Source: Takakia lepidozioides
Lineage: Eukaryota > Streptophyta > Takakiopsida > Takakiales > Takakiaceae
DNA: 64,000 nt
Direction: 5' to 3'
Assembly: GCA_030704615.1 (NCBI GenBank)
Contig: CM060734.1
Location: 34,674,042-34,738,041 of the forward strand
The notes beneath the pieces were generated by a model. That model did not search any database. It was not told where the DNA came from and saw nothing but the letters and a program-made list of their open reading frames with translations. Below, piece by piece: positions 45,649 to 58,607 of the stretch (positions are counted from its first letter, which is position 1; each line of letters begins with the position of its first letter). The position numbers were made by a program, and so were the translations under genes.

Positions 45649-48600
45649 GTGTCTGATTATTTGCTTCCGGCATATAAAGGACATCTTTTAAGGGTGGCTT
45701 ACGGCACTGTTGACCCCATGGTACTTTCTTATGGGTTTACAGGTTCTAGGGTCGGCGGGGATGTATTTTTGGAGAAAACAAGTAGGTATGTGAGGTTCCC
45801 CCAACAACGAGCACAGGGTAGGGGAGGGCCCTTAAGCATCACAAATCTTTGGGGACAAAAGAAAGACAGTGATAACCCTGATGACGCTGCCAAGAAGGTA
45901 CAGTTGATCACATCATTCTTGAGTCTTCATTAATGAGGGATGTGCACTGTGAATTTTTGCTATATGTGAAGAAAGGGAGAGCAATGAACAAAAGAAGAGA
46001 CAACCACCAGTCAAATACCTTCTTGAGGGAGACAGGCTCTGAAAAGCTATGATTAGCAGGATGTCATTGAGAAACTGACTGCTTCCTCCTCTCTTTCTCT
46101 CTCTGTAACACCACACAATCTATCAAGGGAATTGTGCCTGTACCTCTGTTTACCAACTTTGAAAGTCTCGAGGCTGAGCCAAAAGCCCAGGCCCTTCTGG
46201 GGCCTAGTTACTGGGCAAACCATACACAGCAGATTGATGCTTGTGTGAAGGGATTTCTAGAGGATATCAGGAAAACCCGGATCAATGCTTTATACCAAGG
46301 TGAGTCTTACTACCAACGTCAGCCCCTGACAGAGGTAGGTTCTGTCCCTTTGTGTTCCGCTCAAACTGGGCGCGGGGTCAATGGCCACAAGGCTACGGCA
46401 AACAACGTCTTATGAGTACAATCTGTAGCACCACACCCCACACCCCACCCCCCCGCCCCCTCTTTGTGCACCTTTCATGCATTGTATCTGGAAGTTGAGC
46501 TGCAGCTGCATATGTCAGGTCTGTCCCTTCCTCCTTTCCCTCCCCCACAATAACCTCAACTGTGCATAAGCACTATGGAATTTGGGGCCTTCTGACATAT
46601 ATCTACTCCACAACGGGCTCCAGGAGTGTGATCATTCCGGAGGGTCTATAGTTGGTCATCCCTGTGACTGATCCATAGCAACCTCTTCTTTCTCCCTACG
46701 TTGTACCTGCAATTTGGCTTTGGTCGTAAAAGATTTTGAGCCTCACCTGATTGCTTGGTTATGATTGTCTGTAGTTTTGCCACGTAGCCTTGTCAAGGAG
46801 GGGTCCACGCAAACATGCAGGGAGAGGGAGAAAGAGATCCACTCCTCCATTGCTCCCTGCAAATGTTGACTGTGACATACCATTGAGGGCATAGCTCCCT
46901 ACCCTCTGGTATCTGGTGTTGGGGGACTTGGAGATTGTCTATGGTCGGTTCTGGTTTTCAGATCATATGATAAAGCATGATAAATTGTACAAAGTCTAAA
47001 CTACTACTGCTGCTATAGCCCTCTAGCTGAAGAAGAACTAAGGAAGACTCTTGCCGAAGCAAGCGTGACTCATGGTGTTACTTCAGCCTGAAGGGCTGCC
47101 TTCCGTTTCGAAGTGGATACCTTCTAGCGGCTGTAACCAGGGCATCGGTGTTGCCCAACCCTCTCCCAAGGACTCGAAAGTCCCCAGGTACCACACATTA
47201 AGTAACCAATTGACTCAATTACCCCCGTTTTATAGCTGGGTTGGGCATAGTGAGTGATATCCAACATGCACCTATGTGGCATTTAGAACCCACGACCACT
47301 TGTAAGGCAACCTTGTGCCCTAACCACTGTGCCATCTATAAAACACATCCTGTGACATTGTTTGTGTGTGGATTCTTGCACTTCTGGGCACATGCAGAGA
47401 TAGGGTGCCAGAGTGGGAAAGAGTGAGATCCAAATGATTTCAGAGTGATCCACAGTCTTGGCCAATTGGGATACAAACTTGTGGAACTTTCATTGGTTCG
47501 GGGGCAGACTGTGAAAAATTCACCAACAGAAGCCATTGGGGTGGGTGCAGGCAGGGCTTGGGAACATGTTTGGTGGCATGCAGGGCATGCAAGGATTGTA
47601 TGACACAGTCAGAAAGGCCCAGCAAGTTGTCCAGGTGGAAGCTGTCCGTGTGCAAAAAGAGCTTGCAGCGTATGTAGTCACATTTTAATTATTTTCCCCT
47701 TTGTTCTGGTTACACACTCTCCGATTTTTGGTGCACCTGGTCTCATAGTGCCTGCAGTAGTCTCATTCATGATGTTTCGCTCTCTTTTGGGCCTTGAGTG
47801 TTATTTTGTTCCCGAAACGTGATCAATAAACGAACGGATTTGTCAATAAAGGTAGCATCCTCATTTTATATGGTATTCAAATCAGTGTACCACATCTGCG
47901 AAAATAGAAGTGCAGGATAAAAAATCTCTTGGAAATCTAGTATTAGAATCAGTGTGGTAAAAACTTAGTGCCCTTGATTCCATCAGGATTCCTCTTGTTG
48001 TTTTTGTGGTGGTTTTGCGATTTGTTGTCATTGTGGGTTTGCGATGGTGATGAACCAATGTGTTGGAGAGCCATGGCTAGAGGAAGAGATTTGATTAGGA
48101 GTGCAGATACAGTTGGCAAGTTTAGCACTCATACTAAGTGACTTTTGCAGTGCGGAATTCGACGGTTACTGTGAGGGGGAGCTTGTCAAGGTCAGTCCTC
48201 TTAACCTCTTCTCTCGGATAATCCTCGTCTTTCTTTGAACGTGCTGTTTGAGATCACAACTAGGGCTATTGTTTAGGCTAAGGTTAATGGATAATGGGAT
48301 ATGGCAAGCATAGGAAATAAACAGACGTACTTATCAGTCCTCATAGAGCAGATACCTAAGCTGTATGTGTAAATGGGAAACATGGTTTAGAATTTCTAGT
48401 CTACAAATCCAGTTGCAGCATTTCTCAACTACAAGTTGTACTTGTCGTGACGTATTACACACTTCTGCACGACCTGATGGTTGCCAATGAGCATAGAGGG
48501 TGATACATAGAGGGTGCCGAAGCATTCAAAGCCTTAAGTACTGGCTGGAATTTACGGGGCACACAGGTCACTCTTTCTGGAAACCAAGAGCCAGTGCGTG

Positions 48601-49800
48601 TGGAGATCACCGAAGTAGCTTTGGAACAAGGGGCAGAAGTGAGTATCTTTCTTTCACATCTCTTGCTTTGTGTCTCTTCTGCGTATGTTGTGTGGGCAAC
48701 CCGAAGACAATATTCATTTTCTGATTCACTGCCCGGGGTATTCTCACCAGAGAGAAGCTCTCCTCCAATCTATCAAGAGAATTGTGCCTGTACCTCTGTT
48801 TACCAACTCTGAAAGTCTCGAGGCTGAGCCAAAAGCCCAGGCCCTTCTGAGGCCTAGTTTTTGGGCAAATCACACACAGCAGATTGATGCTTGTGTGAAG
48901 GGATTTCTAGAGGATATCTGGAAAACCCGAATTAATTCTATTTATAAAGGTAAGTCTTACTACCAATGTCAGCCCCTGACAGAGGTAGGTTCTGTCCCTT
49001 AGGTTTCCGCTCAAACTGGGCACGGGGTCAATGGCCACAAGGCTACGGCAGACAACGTCTTATGAGTACATTCTCTTCTGCGTATGGACTCATCATGCAA
49101 TGCAGTTATGGCGTATATTACTAGACCATGCAAACCTGGCTTAAGGACCAGAAGTGGGCACCGTAGCCCTCTTTGAAATCGATTAACTTATAGTGCCATT
49201 TGTCCTTGATTACCCCCAGTCTGGTGCACATTGTGATGTAGTCTGGATCCTCATGTGATAAACTGTCCTTGTGAATGCTGTGTGGAGATTTTTGGCGTCC
49301 CCATGGAATGACTTGATTAGATGGGTTTGGAGGAAAGAGCCCAGAATAGAACTGACATCACTCTGCATGTGCAGAAGCTATCCATGTTGGTAAATGAGGC
49401 ATACAAGGATGCTCATTCAAAAAGTGTCAAGGTAAGCAAAAATATGGGTTCAGTCTTAAAATGCTCCCAAATTCTACCATTCTCTGATGAATTGTATTCT
49501 CAATGTTCCAGGCCAACTTGACATTTATATCACTGTCTCTCTTTCTTTCCCTTACTTTGTTCCTTGTTGGTGCCTCATCTGTAAGTCAGTTCTGGCATCA
49601 GTGTTTTACTGTCTAGTATCATGCAAAGCAATCTGTTTTGTCCATCTCTTATTTTCTCTTTGGTCCAGATTCTGGACTTGCTGCTGCTTCATTTAACTTG
49701 ACTAACTCTGCTGTCTGGTGTGCAGGCAATGAAGGAGCGAATGAAAAACTTAGCAGAAAGCCTTGGGATGCCTCCAGGGCTAAGTGGGCCTGGTGTCTAG
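45649..49800 (+). CDS. YbaB/EbfC nucleoid-associated protein, STIC2-like, plastid type
   Basis: Exons: about 45649-45897 (start uncertain), 47551-47669, 48151-48190, 48567-48638, 49375-49431 and 49726-49800, ending at a TAG. All five introns have GT-AG borders and compatible phases. The core protein reads GLYDTVRKAQQVVQVEAV, AAEFDGYCEGELVK, VTLSGNQEPVRVEITE, KLSMLVNEAYKDAHSKSV and MKERMKNLAESLGMPPGL, the full YbaB/EbfC fold of small dimeric proteins. The land-plant relatives (STIC1/STIC2 group) are plastid proteins linked to the nucleoid and to thylakoid protein targeting. The first exon ends LWGQKKDSDNPDDAAKK, as in those relatives, and its Arg/Ser-rich start may be a transit peptide. An alternative first exon may splice at the AG near 45741. 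No stop or frameshift is seen. Confidence 0.9.
46117..46420 (+). mobile_element. LINE 3' fragment, copy 1 (intron 1 of YbaB gene)
   Basis: 304 bp that share high identity with 48774-49070. It encodes IVPVPLFTNFESLEAEPKAQ and ACVKGFLEDI. It lacks the zinc-binding part seen in copy 2, so it is 5'-truncated, as is usual for non-LTR retrotransposons. Confidence 0.75.
47276..47337 (-). mobile_element. tRNA-like SINE head
   Basis: On the minus strand, GATGGCACAGTGGTTAGGGC matches a pol III A box in a tRNA-like context. GCCTTACAAG mimics a Val(UAC) anticodon arm, and GTGGGTTCTAAATGCC resembles a degenerate B box/T arm. It lies in an intron and has no obvious acceptor-stem pairing, so it is more likely a tRNA-derived SINE than a functional tRNA. 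The body may continue to about 47060 on the same strand. Confidence 0.5.
48660..49070 (+). mobile_element. LINE 3' fragment, copy 2 (intron of YbaB gene)
   Basis: It encodes LCGQPEDNIHFLIHCPGYSH, the C-X2-C...H-X4-C zinc-binding motif at the C-terminus of many LINE reverse transcriptases (zf-RVT type), followed by the same segment as copy 1. It starts about 20 bp after the donor of the fourth exon. Only the 3' end of the element is present. Confidence 0.78.
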
Positions 49801-52499
49801 GAATGTCTTTTTGTGTTCTGGTATCAGGACAATAGCCAGCTCTCATGTTGACTCTGGCTGGTGAGTTTGCTCAATTTGTACTCAATTTTGCTTCGAGGTG
49901 TTGGTCTACATGTGCAATTGGTAGTTGCTGCTGCACACCCTCTTTTAGTGGAAGCTTGTGCTCAAGAGCTCTGCAATCGATGCCTATTCTCTTCTTGGAC
50001 AGGTTTTCTTGTTACTTAGTTTCCAAATGTCCAGTGGAGTTCGATTCTCTGTTAGGGTAATTCTTCATGGTAATACTTGTACCAGAAATAACTTGGAGGT
50101 TTACCAATGCACAATTAGCTGACCTCTTGCATCTCTTCTCCAATCGGTAATGTAGGCAGAAGCCCAAACCAAACCACTCCTTAGGAGGGAATAGCATTAT
50201 TTTGTTTTAGGTTGTGACCATCTATGTCTAACATCGAGCTCTTCCGGTGGGACGTTCTGTACACAGTGACTATGGCATAGGTTGCTCTTTTCCATCATAA
50301 CATGGAAGTACTCAAAGTAACTGAGGGAATGGCCCTGCCTAATTCGGGTGTTGTTGCTCGCGGCCTTCTCTCTTGTTTCCTTCCTGTAGCGGTGCGGGGC
50401 TGCGTGCTGTCCTTTTCGTCTCGACTCTTGGCTCTGGGATTGTCTGGTCCCTGTAAGCCTTCACGGCCTTTTTGGTGGTTATCTTTTCCACCTCACTTCT
50501 CTGGGGTTCTGCCCCCTTTCTAAAAAAAGAGAAACCCATGGTGGGAGCAGGTTAGATTGTGTTCTGAATGGAAATGATTGGCTGATATGTATCAAAAAAT
50601 GGTCGACTCCTACCGTAGCAAACGGAGTAAAAGTTAGGACAATAGGCAGCTCAAGATATATAGTATTTTTATCCTTTCCTCCAACTCCGGCCTTTGAATG
50701 CTAAAGGTGAGCAGCCTGTATAGTGGCCATGATGGCTGAAGTCACAACTGTGTCAGGATCTTGAAAGCTATGAAAGTTCTGCTCATGTATGGCCTGACCC
50801 ATGCGTTACTGAAGCTTCAGGCATCCTCAGAGGTCTGTGCATGACCTTTACTTGTTGGGAAACACACCTAGTTAGGCATTCCAGGATTTAGTTATAGTGG
50901 TTTTGTTTCTTATGCAGCTAAGGTGATTGGGGTTTCCTGGAAGATATATAGCACCACTGTCTCGTCCCTCAGCACTGTGTGTAAGGCAACACACACAGAC
51001 AAAAGAGAGGCAGAAGCCTGAAAGAGCAGCGGAAAAGAGTATTATCAAGCTAGGACTTGAGCTGGGTCATCAGCTTGTGATGCGTGGCTCAACGTTGACG
51101 CCAAATCAAGTCCCCTGCGTGAGCATCCAGTGTCAGTTGGACCCAATAGCCAAGTTAACCCCGAAAGGACAAGGGCCAATTTTTGCCAAGACCTCAAAAA
51201 CTGGACCCCGGCCCTCTAAAACATTTATATCTTGAGATTTACTAAGGCCCTGGAAAACTAACCGTTGGAATATACTCTCAAATACCCCACCTACGACCAC
51301 AAAAATCCCTGTCTAAATCCAACCAGCAGATCCAAAGAATATAATGTCTAAAATGGTGCAAAAAAATAAAAAACATGAAGTAAATAGGGGGAAAAAAGTG
51401 CTTTTTCTATCGAATTTCCCATCTGCGAACTGGTCTGACATGACACTCTCCAGAATCTGGTGCCCTGTCATATAAGACACCTTCCCTGCAAATTTCATCT
51501 TTTTCTGACATAATCTCAGGTGGGCTGCTTTGTATGCTAAAAATGGGGGGTCAAATTTGGGGTTTTCCTTCGGGCAGGAAAAAAATGTTTGTTCAGAAAA
51601 TTGAGGAAAACTTTTGAGCCGTTCATTTGGCAATCGCTCCGGTGGGAATGTTGTGGGTGGGTATGGCTTTTCCCCAAAAACATTTCGGGCCAATCTGAGT
51701 CTCCTACTAGGTCTTTTTACCCCCTGCCCACGAGACTTGCAATTGCACCTATGTGGGCCTATAATTTTTGGCCAGTAGCCCTCTCTTGTGGAGGGTTTTA
51801 GGGGGTGCCTCATTCTACCCGTCCCAAATTGATTAGGCCTCCACCCCTCCCAAGGCATGTCCACCCCCCCCCCACCCAGGTTCGGGCCACCCCTACGTTT
51901 ATTGGGTTTTGGGGTCACCCACCCCACGCGTTCATGGGCCACCCATGCCGGAAATGTGTCCCGGTTTTCATAGCGGAAAAACAAAACTCGCTGGATTTCA
52001 CAAAGTGGACGGAATATGCCAACATGATTTGAATTTGGATGAATGTGGGAGGTTTCTACATCCATACTTCCATGGATGATGTTGGATGAATTTGGATGAG
52101 TTTGGATGGCATGGAGATCTCCGAGGCAGGTCGGCTGCGGATGCCATTTAGGGGGTAAGTGGCGCAATAAAGGATGTTGGGAGACGCGCCACCCTGCCAT
52201 GGGGGGCTGCATGGAATTTCACCCTAACCTGACCCTAGTTGTCACGTCATCCTCAGGGTAGGTTAGATGGTGGAAAGTGGCCTCAAAATCACGAGTGTGG
52301 GGACTCTATGCTCTTCACGTGGCAATTGCCAGGACATATGACCAATTGGGAAATGCCACGTCATACCTGACTTGATTTCCAATCGAATGAGCCTATGTGG
52401 GCCCACATCAGGCTTAACCAGCCTGTTTTCTAAACCCAACCGACCCAAGTTGGGTCGTTTTGACGCTTAGGGGTTAACTAGTACTAACTTAGTAAGTAG
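49801..52499. other. 3' flank of YbaB gene; long chance-like frame
   Basis: The region contains a 299-codon minus-strand frame (52212-51313) that is rich in Pro, Arg, His and Phe, has no recognisable domain and ends in a hydrophobic FFPLFTSCFLFFCTIL stretch. I read it as chance or transposon-derived. No other gene was found. Confidence 0.5.
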
Positions 52500-52502
52500 T
52501 AA

Positions 52503-52774
52503 GAGCATCCCCACCAGTGTCCTTAAATGCCACGGTACTCGAGCCCCCAGCCTTGGTATCCGCACATGCTAGAGCGACTAAAAAGCACGCCGGCGTGCAT
52601 TTATGGCGTGATGGTAAGGCGGTGTCTACCAGGTGGTCCCTCCGCAGCAAGGCACGTCATCAAAAATTACAGGGCAATTTGATGGAGTTGCCGCTGGGGA
52701 GGGGAGGGGAGTGTTCGAGGCTGCGGGAGGATACCATTGGAGTGGTGTTTAGTATACCCAAGGTGGAGATGCTC
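52503..52774. mobile_element. PIF/Harbinger-like MITE
   Basis: A 272-bp element begins GAGCATCCCCACC and ends GGTGGAGATGCTC, a 13-bp inverted repeat with one mismatch. It is flanked by TAA at 52500-52502 and 52775-52777. A 3-bp TAA/TTA duplication with GAGCATC-type ends is typical of PIF/Harbinger-derived MITEs. It has no coding capacity. Confidence 0.88.
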
Positions 52775-54634
52775 TAAGAGGCACTGGAAGAGCTTCTCCT
52801 TTATATACTCTCTCCGGGTGGTGGGCCCGACCCGACCCTTCCATAATGTTGGCCCCCCCACATCTCACCCCTAGCAACCACCACATCACACCTGTACTCT
52901 GCTTACCCCAATTCGGTGCCGGACCATCCCCCAAATAGTTGTCGCCTTCCCATTGTCTTTTTTCTTACCCCCTCACAATCAAAGGTGGAACAATAAGTAT
53001 ATTTTCCTCTCAATATTCATATAAATCATCCCTTAGGTAGTTGGATGTAATTTTATTGATATTAATTGAACCAACATGATGGACCAAAAGCTTCGTTTTT
53101 GGGATGTTGGACGGTTACTGGAAGCAAGATCCGGGTTCGGGTATTTGAACATGAAAACGGGTTGGATCCAAGTTTTTGCAGGAAAATACCATTATTGTAC
53201 TGCTATGTGCCAGTCGGTTGGGGTATGTGCACTGGTATGAATAAGGGTATTGTAGAACATACCAGTTGGGTATGTCCCGGGGCATATACACCAGTGTTGT
53301 GCGCGTAAATAGATTTTTGCTTATCCTCCGAGTAAGGGTAAATAGGAATCAGAGGATTATTTATCCTCCGGATAAGGGTAAATTATATCTCCATTTTTTT
53401 TATCCTACGGGTAAAGGGTAAAGGCCAATATTTTTGACCGGGTAAGGATAAATGATTTACCCTTATATACCCACCGGGTAAATAAATGATATATAGAAGG
53501 ATATATAAATTTTTGGTTTGTTATGCTCAACTCAAAAAATATAACTAATTAAATTAAGGCAATCAATTTTTGTTCTATTTTTTGGTTTAGTATGAGGCTG
53601 ATTGTATTATATGTTGTATAATATGAGGGACGATCGTGAGAGTGTTTCTTCACACCAAAGATAATAATCAAACAAAGCCAAATAAGACCATTTTTCCAAG
53701 GGCATAAAGCCATTTTGGTTTATTGTAGGGAAAAAATTAAACCCTATAATACCATAGATAAAAGACACATCCATTGGATGAGGGACAAGCCCAATCCGAT
53801 TACTAGAGAGAAAGCTATATGGAATAGCGAGAGCCTAGAATTAACTAGAATAACCCGAGATCGCCGGGAAAGCAGATGGGTGACCGTTACGGTCAAAGCC
53901 CATACCCTTCAATGATGATAAATTATGAATGCTGGAAATCGTATGCATGCAGAGCGAAAATGACCCTTGTATATAACCGCCAGCCTACCCCCATGCCCCT
54001 GCTTGCGAGGAGCCAAAACAGTCGGAGAGAGAGGCGGAGCAGGGCGGTTGAATTACTTGTCGAATCTGAGCTTGAAAAAACTCTTTTTTGGCGATGCTTA
54101 CAATTCATATCTCGATCGAATTCAGTCATGGAATTTGAAGTGCGCTCCTCCCAACATCTTTATAACTACCTGCACAAAGTTCTGTTTTCGATTCCAAATG
54201 CTAATTTTTATTATTTTTTTAAATGCTAATCACACCATACTGCCCTCTAGCTCCCAAGAAATGTTGGAATTCGACAGAGAATAGAGATAAAAGATGAACT
54301 GATTACTGAGAACTCTCCACCCAGCCATAGGACCACAACAAGCTGTGTCCACCCTCCAAGCTCTCCCTATTTATACTCAAAGTCTAATCCAGAAATAGCT
54401 GAGATAACTATAGCATAACTCCATGCTTTTACTTAAGTTATCTCCACCTGCTATTCTGGTACAATGACTTGAGTCACTAATAACTGAAGCTAATTTTAGC
54501 TAATCGAGGCTTATCTCTATTGTTAACTGTGACTTGTCAGCACTCCTATTATGGAAGCCTGACTTGTCATCACAGTAATTCTAGGTAGTAGTAACTTGGT
54601 CAAGAGTTGATTTCCAACACCCCCACTCAACGAG

Positions 54635-57600
54635 TTACCAAGTTAAGCACTTAACTACTCTCATCAAACCTCGAAAGCGTTCAAGCTTTTCAGCACTAAG
54701 CCCTTTTGTCAGTATGTCTGCAACCATATTATTGGTGTTGCAATATACAAGCTTGATAACTCCAGCTTTAGTCTTCTCTCGTACCAAATGATGACGAATC
54801 TCAATATGCTTTGTGCGAGCATGAAACATTGGATTCTTTGAGAGAGCAATACACCCTTGGTTGTCATCATATATGACCATGGTATCCCTCTGTGGACGAC
54901 CAATACTAGATAGAAATGATAATAACCATAATGCTTGTCTTGTAGCTTGAGATGCAGCCATATATCTGCCTCAGTCCAAGACATAACAATTGTAGATTGC
55001 TTCTTGCTGCTCCAGCTTACAGCTCCATTTGCTAGCATAAAAACATAGCCAGATGTAGAGTGACAGTCATCAACATTACCAGCCCAATCTGCATCACAAT
55101 AACCGTATAGCTCTGTGCTTTTGCAAGCACTATCTGAGATACCATATGAACCCACTTGATCCAACTGAACATTATCATTGTTTTTTCTCAAGCACAAACC
55201 ATAGTCCAGTGTGCCTCTCAGATAACGGAAAATCCGCTTTACTGCAACCCAATGGAGTTGCCCAGGGTTAGCCACATATTGGCTTACAACCCCCAGTGCT
55301 TGTGAAATATCTGGCCTAGTACAAACCATTGCATACATGAGACTTCCCACAACACTCTGATAGGGAATATCTCTCATTGTCTCCAAGTCTAAAGCACTTT
55401 TAGGACTCATCTCCTTTGAGAGTTTGCAATTTGGGACAAACGGGGTATTTACCGGCATACTTTCAACCATACCAAAGCACCTTAAGATATCTTCAAGATA
55501 TTTATGCTGGTTCAGGTGAATCGTTCGGTCTTGTTGAACACGAGTTACCGATACCCCCAAGCAGTACTGGATCTCTTTCAGATCCACCATCTCAAACTTC
55601 ATTGAGATATCGCTTTGTCTTTTTCAACAAAGCCTGATCATTAACACATGATAACATGATCTCTTTCAGATCCACCATCTCAAACCTCTTTGAGATATCA
55701 CTTTGTCTTTTCAACAAAGACTGATCATTAACACATGATCACAAGATCTCTTTTAGATCCACCATCTCAAATCTCTTTGAGATATCACTTTGTCATTTCA
55801 ACAAAGTCAATTTGTTATGATCACACAACCACTATCTCAATCTCATTTGAGATATTGACACTCTGTATGTGTTTCAACAGAGTCAAGTCATTAAAGACCA
55901 AGATCAGATCTTCACCATACAATGTTATGATCACAGAAGAGTTTCCATAAGCCCTCTTATAGTAAACACTATAATCAGCAGAGCTCCTCTCAAACTCTTC
56001 AGCCATGAAATATGCATCAATCTTAGCATTCCATGCCCTAGGGGATTGCTTCAAACCATACAAGGACTTGAGAGCTTACATACCATCATTTCCTTCCTTT
56101 TTTCAGCAAATCCCTCGGCTGGTCCATGTATATTTCTTCCATAAGATCTCCATTCCAATTGATGTACCTCAAGATTTTCAACAGCAACAAACGCTAGAAT
56201 CACTCGAATTGACTCCATCCGTGCAACAGAGGATAAGGTTTCATTGTAATCAATACCTTCAATTTGCGAAAACCCCTTTGCAACCAAATGCGCTTTGTAC
56301 CTTGTTACAGAACCATCTACATTGTACTTAATCTTGAAAATCCATTTGCAGCCAAGTCCAGATGGAAGTTGAACAAGACTCCAAGTCTTATTATCCTGAA
56401 GAGACTTAAACTCAGATGTTATAGCTTCTTTCCAGTGTGAAGAGTTCCCACTCCTCATTGCATCTGACACACTTTGAGGTTCATCACTGTCAATGAAATA
56501 GGCAGAATATACCTTTGAGGGTTTTCAATCATAGTTTATTGTACCTCCTCCATTTGAACCTCAAACTTAGAACTACTGTTTCCTGATGAAAGTTCCTGGA
56601 CTCATTGAATATCACATCACGACTGATGATCACATACTTGCTCTTAGGGTTATACAACTTATATCCTTTGGTTTCCTCTCAATAACCAATGAAGATACAC
56701 TTGATTGTTTTTACATCCAATTTCTTCTTTACTTCCTTTGGATCATGGGCAAATGCAACACACCCAAAGACGTGTAAATGATCAACTGAATGTTTCTCAT
56801 CCTTCCAAACCTCTTCCGGTGTCTTTGTAGAGATTGCCTTATTAGGAAGTCGATTATAGGGATATGTTGCAGTCGCCACTGCTTCTACCCAACGTGGTCC
56901 AACCTCATGTGTTGCAACATACACCTCACACTTTCAACAAACGTTCGATTCTTCCTCTCTGCAACTCCATTCTGCTTTAACGTATATGGTGTGATTGATT
57001 GTTTCACAATACCATTCTCTTATAGAATTGATTAAAATTCCTTGAGATGTACTCACCACCGCCATCACACCGAAGTATTTTGATCATTTCTCCAGTTTGA
57101 TTCTTCACCAAAGCTTTGAATGCTTTGAACCTATCGAGAACTCCAAACTTATTTTACATCATGTAAAGAAATATTTTCTTAGAAAACTCATCAGTGAAGG
57201 TCAAGAAATACTTTGCACCTTCATGAGATTCAGACGACATATGACCATATAGATCAGTATGCACCGGCTCAAGAACCTTCTTTGTTCAAGAACCTCCATC
57301 ATTTGGAAATGAGTTGCGATGGTGTTTACCATACACACATCCGTCACAAACACTCAAGACCTGATCTCCTGTAAGATCCATGCTTCAACCAGATTGTTAG
57401 CTGACATGCATGTCAAACTTTGAATTGAGACATGTCCAAGTCTCTGATGCCCGAGGTCACTTTGCTTGAGAGTAGCAATGCAATCCACATGTAATGCTTG
57501 GACAGCCCCAACAGCTTGTACAATCTTGTATCTTGAACTACCTTAGTTTAACCAACAATGATTGGTAGAAACCTCAACCATAAGACCTTGCTCAGTTAAC

Positions 57601-58402
57601 TGACTAACTGACAATATGTTCTTTGTCAATCTTTGAACATAGATCTCCGATCTCTTGTGACACTCCAGGTGATAATTGAAACACGACAGTACCTTTTCAT
57701 GGATATCAAGACTAGTAGTACTGTTGTCTCTAAAATACACCTTGTGTTCCACAAAAAGTTCTTTGAAGGTTGAGAATGCTTCCCTTTGGAACATCATATG
57801 TTGAGATGCTCATGAATCAATGATTCACCACACATCTCTACAACTAGAAGAGATTGACAAAGCTACAACCAAAAAGTTTAGTTCTGTCAGCCATAATTGC
57901 CGATGAAACTTCACTCTGTAACTTTTCTTTCTTCTCATCCTCTAGTTTTTTCTTGATGCATAATGACCTCTTATGCCACAAAAGAAACAAACTCTGTGTT
58001 TTTTCTTCTTGAATTTAACTTCCCTCCTCCATCTTACAACTCTTGGTTAAGATAGAGCCGATTGACATCATGATTTCTTCCAAAACTGACACATAGATTG
58101 AACCATGCTTATCTAGCACTTTTAGCATGTGCAACATGATGAAGTATTGAATCTGCAACATTCAACAACATGGTTCCTTGAGCCAACTTATCTTTCTTCG
58201 CAAAAAATTGTTGCTCAGGAGTCAACCTTGCGACTATGATCTCTCCATCTTCAGGCTGCAGTTGAACTGGTGCAACCGCTTCTCCTGATGTGATCTCCCA
58301 CAGATCTTTCTCATGAAGAATGAACTCTATCTTAATCTTCTATGTATGAAAATTGTGACCATCTAACTTCTCCACTCGGGTATGATCAGCAAAAGGTGCC
58401 AT
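54635..58402 (-). pseudogene. copia gag-pol (Gag, integrase, RT, RNase H), broken
   Basis: Integrase precedes RT, which defines Ty1/copia. Gag starts at the ATG at 58402 and within 20 codons hits a TAG where the family has Trp (HT*KIK). A CFFCGIRGH knuckle lies near 57970. Integrase shows TYPYNRLPNKA, then TPEEVWKDEK and VFGCVAFAH (56924-56679). RT shows GCKWIFKIKYNVDGSV, LVAKGFSQIEGIDY (56470-56051), MYGLKQSPRAW and LYGEDL where YVDD is expected (about 55880). RNase H shows TKHIEIRHHLVREK and ADILTKGLS (54961-54635). Many frameshifts are present. Four copies of an 86-88-bp repeat interrupt the RT region at about 55571-55880. Confidence 0.9.
55571..55880. repeat. tandem ~87-bp repeats inside copia RT
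   Basis: Copies start at 55571, 55659, 55745 and (more diverged) about 55832. Each begins ATCTCTTTCAGATCCACCAT and contains TTTGAGATATCACTTTGTC and a CAACAAAG...TGATCA segment. They expand a stretch that should be single copy in RT. Confidence 0.85.
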
Positions 58403-58595
58403 GATGTTAGTTTGATGTTTTGCCAACTATAAAACACCCTCAAACTTTCAGATTTAACTCCAAACACTCAAGCTTTCAGATCTGACACCAATCACTCAAC
58501 TCCAAGCATTCAAGCTTTCAGATTTAACCCAAATACTCAAGCCTATTGGTTGTAAATCAAATACTCATCTCCATCTATCTCTCAGACAGAACCAA

Positions 58596-58607
58596 GCTCT
58601 GATACCA
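58596..58607 (-). other. copia primer binding site
   Basis: The minus-strand sequence TGGTATCAGAGC directly follows the 5' LTR and matches the 3' end complement of plant initiator methionine tRNA, the usual copia primer. Confidence 0.92.

Noticed and set aside
47276-47337. A functional tRNA-Val gene
   Set aside because: The B box is degenerate, acceptor-stem pairing is not evident, and it lies within an intron near other retro-sequences.
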